A DNA stretch of 64,000 nucleotides, from NCBI RefSeq assembly GCF_902826655.1, contig NZ_CADEFR010000009.1, positions 18,971 to 82,970 on the forward strand, given 5' to 3'. Position numbers and translations under genes: made by a program. Below the pieces are notes generated by a model. That model worked only from the letters and a program-made list of their open reading frames with translations. It ran no database searches and was not told the DNA's origin. Source of the DNA: an uncultured Methylibium sp. (GTDB lineage Bacteria; Pseudomonadota; Gammaproteobacteria; Burkholderiales; Burkholderiaceae_C). Position 1 is the stretch's first letter; every line of letters begins with the position of its first letter. Positions 62,218-64,000 of the stretch are shown in pieces.

Positions 62218-63376
62218 CCTGCAGACGACGCTGCCGCTGGCCCTGCTCGGGCTGATGGTGGCCTTCGCGCTCGGCTGGCTGGCGTCGCGCTTCGACGTGC
62301 GGCAGTGGAAGCGCGAGCAGCAGGAGTCGCCCAAGGCCTACTACAAGGGACTGAACCTGCTGCTCAACGAACAGCAGGACAAGGCCATCGACGCCTTCAT
62401 CGAGGCGGTGCAGCACGACCCCGGCACCTCGGACCTGCACTTCGCGCTGGGCAACCTGTTCCGGCGCCGCGGCGAGTACGAGCGCGCCGTGCGCGTGCAC
62501 CAGCACCTGCTGGGTCGCGGCGACCTGTCGGCGACCGAACGCGAACGCGCCCAGCACGCGCTGGCGCAGGACTACGTCAAGGCCGGGCTGTTCGACCGCG
62601 CCGAGGCGGCCTTCCGCGCGCTCGAGGGCAGCAGCTTCGCCACCGATGCGAGGCTCGAGCTGCTGACGCTGCACGAACGCTCGCGCGACTGGCATGCCGC
62701 CATCGACACGGCCCGCAAGCTCGAGGCCGCCGGTGCCGGCTCCTTTGCCGGCCGCATCGCCCACTACGGCTGCGAGATCGCGCTCGAGGCCGACGCCCTG
62801 CGGCGCCCCGACGAGGCCGCCGAGGCCCTGCGCAAGGCCCGCGAGGCCGCCCCGCAGGCGCCGCGGCCGCGCGTCATCGCCGGCCAGCGCCACGCCCAGG
62901 CGGGCCGGCACCGCGAGGCGCTGGCCGTCTGGGACGAACTGCTGGCCGCCCAGCCGGCCGCCTTCGCCCTGATCGCGCAGGACTACGCGGCCAGCGCGCT
63001 GGCCTGCCACGACGAGCCGGCCGCGCGCGCGCAGCTGCAGACCGCCTACGAGCGCCTGCCCAGCCTCGACCTCGTGCAGGCGCTGCTGAAGCTCGATCCG
63101 GATGCCGCGGCGCGCCACGCACGCCTGCGCCAGCACCTGCAGGACCACGCCTCGCTGTCCGGTGCCGCGGCCCTCTTGAAGGAGCAGCTGGCCCAGGGCG
63201 TGCTGCCGGCGGCCGTCGACGCCGAGCAGTTGCAGCGGCTGGCGACCGCGGCGGCCCGGCCCCAGCAGCGCTATCGTTGCGCTGCGTGCGGCTTCGAGGC
63301 CCAGAACTACTTCTGGCAATGCCCGGGCTGCCACACCTGGGACAGCTACCCGCCGACGCGACTGGAGGACCAGTGA
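62207..63376 (+). CDS. lapB: Lipopolysaccharide assembly protein LapB
   Basis: A 389-residue protein: a single N-terminal anchor (about residues 6-25), a row of TPR repeats from about residue 40 to 340, and a C-terminal rubredoxin-like zinc site CAACGFEAQ...CPGCHTW. LapB helps FtsH degrade LpxC and so sets LPS synthesis. It overlaps lapA and is followed directly by the heptose kinase gene, which is also part of LPS synthesis. Confidence 0.95.
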   Translation: MDFDLQTTLPLALLGLMVAFALGWLASRFDVRQWKREQQESPKAYYKGLNLLLNEQQDKAIDAFIEAVQHDPGTSDLHFALGNLFRRRGEYERAVRVHQHLLGRGDLSATERERAQHALAQDYVKAGLFDRAEAAFRALEGSSFATDARLELLTLHERSRDWHAAIDTARKLEAAGAGSFAGRIAHYGCEIALEADALRRPDEAAEALRKAREAAPQAPRPRVIAGQRHAQAGRHREALAVWDELLAAQPAAFALIAQDYAASALACHDEPAARAQLQTAYERLPSLDLVQALLKLDPDAAARHARLRQHLQDHASLSGAAALLKEQLAQGVLPAAVDAEQLQRLATAAARPQQRYRCAACGFEAQNYFWQCPGCHTWDSYPPTRLEDQ

Positions 63377-64000
63377 CCGATCCGCGACTCAGCAAGCAAG
63401 GCATCGCCGCGGCGCGCGTGCTGGTGGTCGGCGACGCGATGCTCGACCGCTACTGGTTCGGTGCGGTGGACCGCATCTCGCCCGAGGCGCCGGTGCCGGT
63501 GGTGCGCTTCAGCCGCGAGGAGGAGTGCCTCGGCGGCGCCGGCAACGTCGCCGTCAATGTGCGCGCGCTCGGCGCCCGGACCACGCTGCTCACCGTGGTC
63601 GGCGACGACGAGCCGGCGCGCAAGATCCGCGCGCTGCTCGAGCGCGACGGCATCGCCACGCTGCTGGGCAGCGACCCGCAGCTCTTCACCATCGTCAAGC
63701 TGCGCGTCATCGGGCGGTCGCAGCAGCTGATCCGCGTCGACTTCGAGAACCAGCCCGACCACGAGGTCCTGTCGGCGATGCTCGCCGACTTCGAGCGTGC
63801 GCTGCCCGACCAGGACGCGCTGCTGTTCTCCGACTATGGCAAGGGCGGGCTGACGCACATCCCGCGCATGATCGAGCTGGCGCGCCAGGCCGGCCGGCCG
63901 GTGCTGGTCGACCCCAAGGGCAGCTCCTGGCAGCGCTATGCCGGTGCCGACGTGATCACGCCCAACCGCGCCGAGCTGGCGCAGGTCATCGGCGCGTGGA
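63373..64000 (+). CDS. rfaE1: D-glycero-beta-D-manno-heptose-7-phosphate kinase (partial, runs off the right edge)
   Basis: Only the first 209 codons are present. This sugar kinase of the PfkB/ribokinase family phosphorylates heptose 7-phosphate at position 1 for the LPS core. Visible features are VLVVGDAMLDRYWFG, RISPEAPVPVVRF, the ribokinase-type GGAGNVAVN motif, and FSDYGKGGLTHIPRMIELA. The active-site Asp region is outside the window. The GTG start overlaps the lapB stop (GTGA) and has GGAGG upstream. Whether a fused adenylyltransferase domain (HldE form) follows cannot be seen. Confidence 0.93.
   Translation, partial: MTDPRLSKQGIAAARVLVVGDAMLDRYWFGAVDRISPEAPVPVVRFSREEECLGGAGNVAVNVRALGARTTLLTVVGDDEPARKIRALLERDGIATLLGSDPQLFTIVKLRVIGRSQQLIRVDFENQPDHEVLSAMLADFERALPDQDALLFSDYGKGGLTHIPRMIELARQAGRPVLVDPKGSSWQRYAGADVITPNRAELAQVIGAW

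Overview
The window is a contiguous, GC-rich, densely coded bacterial chromosome segment. It belongs to the Betaproteobacteria, order Burkholderiales, most likely in the neighbourhood of Rubrivivax, Leptothrix, Methylibium or Piscinibacter. Three things point there: the block gyrA-serC-pheA-tyrA-aroA/cmk-rpsA-ihfB-lapA-lapB-rfaE1, the fusion of EPSP synthase to cytidylate kinase, and a one-piece tmRNA whose tag reads ANDERFALAA. No prophage, insertion sequence, CRISPR array, rRNA or tRNA gene was seen. The only RNA gene is ssrA.

Layout. Positions 1-9.8 kb hold mixed housekeeping and stress genes: a partial rsgA, a Tat-exported HiPIP, a glycerophosphodiester phosphodiesterase, selU, a BLUF photoreceptor divergent from a Crp/Fnr regulator, a cupin, a cold-shock protein, a B12-independent core methionine synthase and small exported proteins. 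Positions 9.8-17.6 kb hold a two-gene chromate-type transporter, a CNNM/CBS membrane protein, a molybdopterin-domain protein, a PPC-domain protein, an acyl-CoA synthetase with its alpha/beta hydrolase, an exonuclease and an FKBP. Positions 17.6-29.5 kb are rich in signalling genes: two diguanylate cyclases, a TAXI binding protein, NDH-2, an aminopeptidase P, and a hybrid histidine kinase broken by a 13-bp tandem duplication.

Positions 29.5-34.7 kb carry a tungstate/molybdate uptake operon (tupB-tupC-tupA plus a second binding protein), divergent from a ModE-like regulator that is translationally coupled to a fumarylacetoacetase-family enzyme. Positions 34.8-38.3 kb form a three-gene signalling operon: FecR-domain protein, c-haem-type membrane sensor and Ser/Thr kinase. 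Positions 38.7-44.4 kb carry a tripartite tricarboxylate transporter (tctCBA) between a small-acid CoA ligase and a PanE-type reductase. After tmRNA come a large DUF748 envelope protein, gph, ubiG and ompA, all on the minus strand. From 51.6 kb to the right edge, all plus-strand genes are core genes for topoisomerase, serine and aromatic amino acid synthesis, ribosome, nucleoid and LPS control.

How the genes connect. The right block joins PLP-dependent serine synthesis, the chorismate-to-Phe/Tyr branches and the last shikimate steps, then translation (S1), IHF and the LapA/LapB-heptose kinase LPS module. The left and middle parts are accessory: metal and oxyanion transport, redox and light sensing, c-di-GMP signalling and organic acid uptake. 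The most distinctive observations are the duplication that splits the histidine kinase, the FecR/haem sensor/kinase operon with a duplicated kinase tail, a dispersed hairpin element with compensatory base changes in two copies, a 9-bp minisatellite containing the start codon of an acyl-CoA synthetase, a 16-codon cistron bridging gyrA and serC, and a hairpin-rich leader before rpsA.
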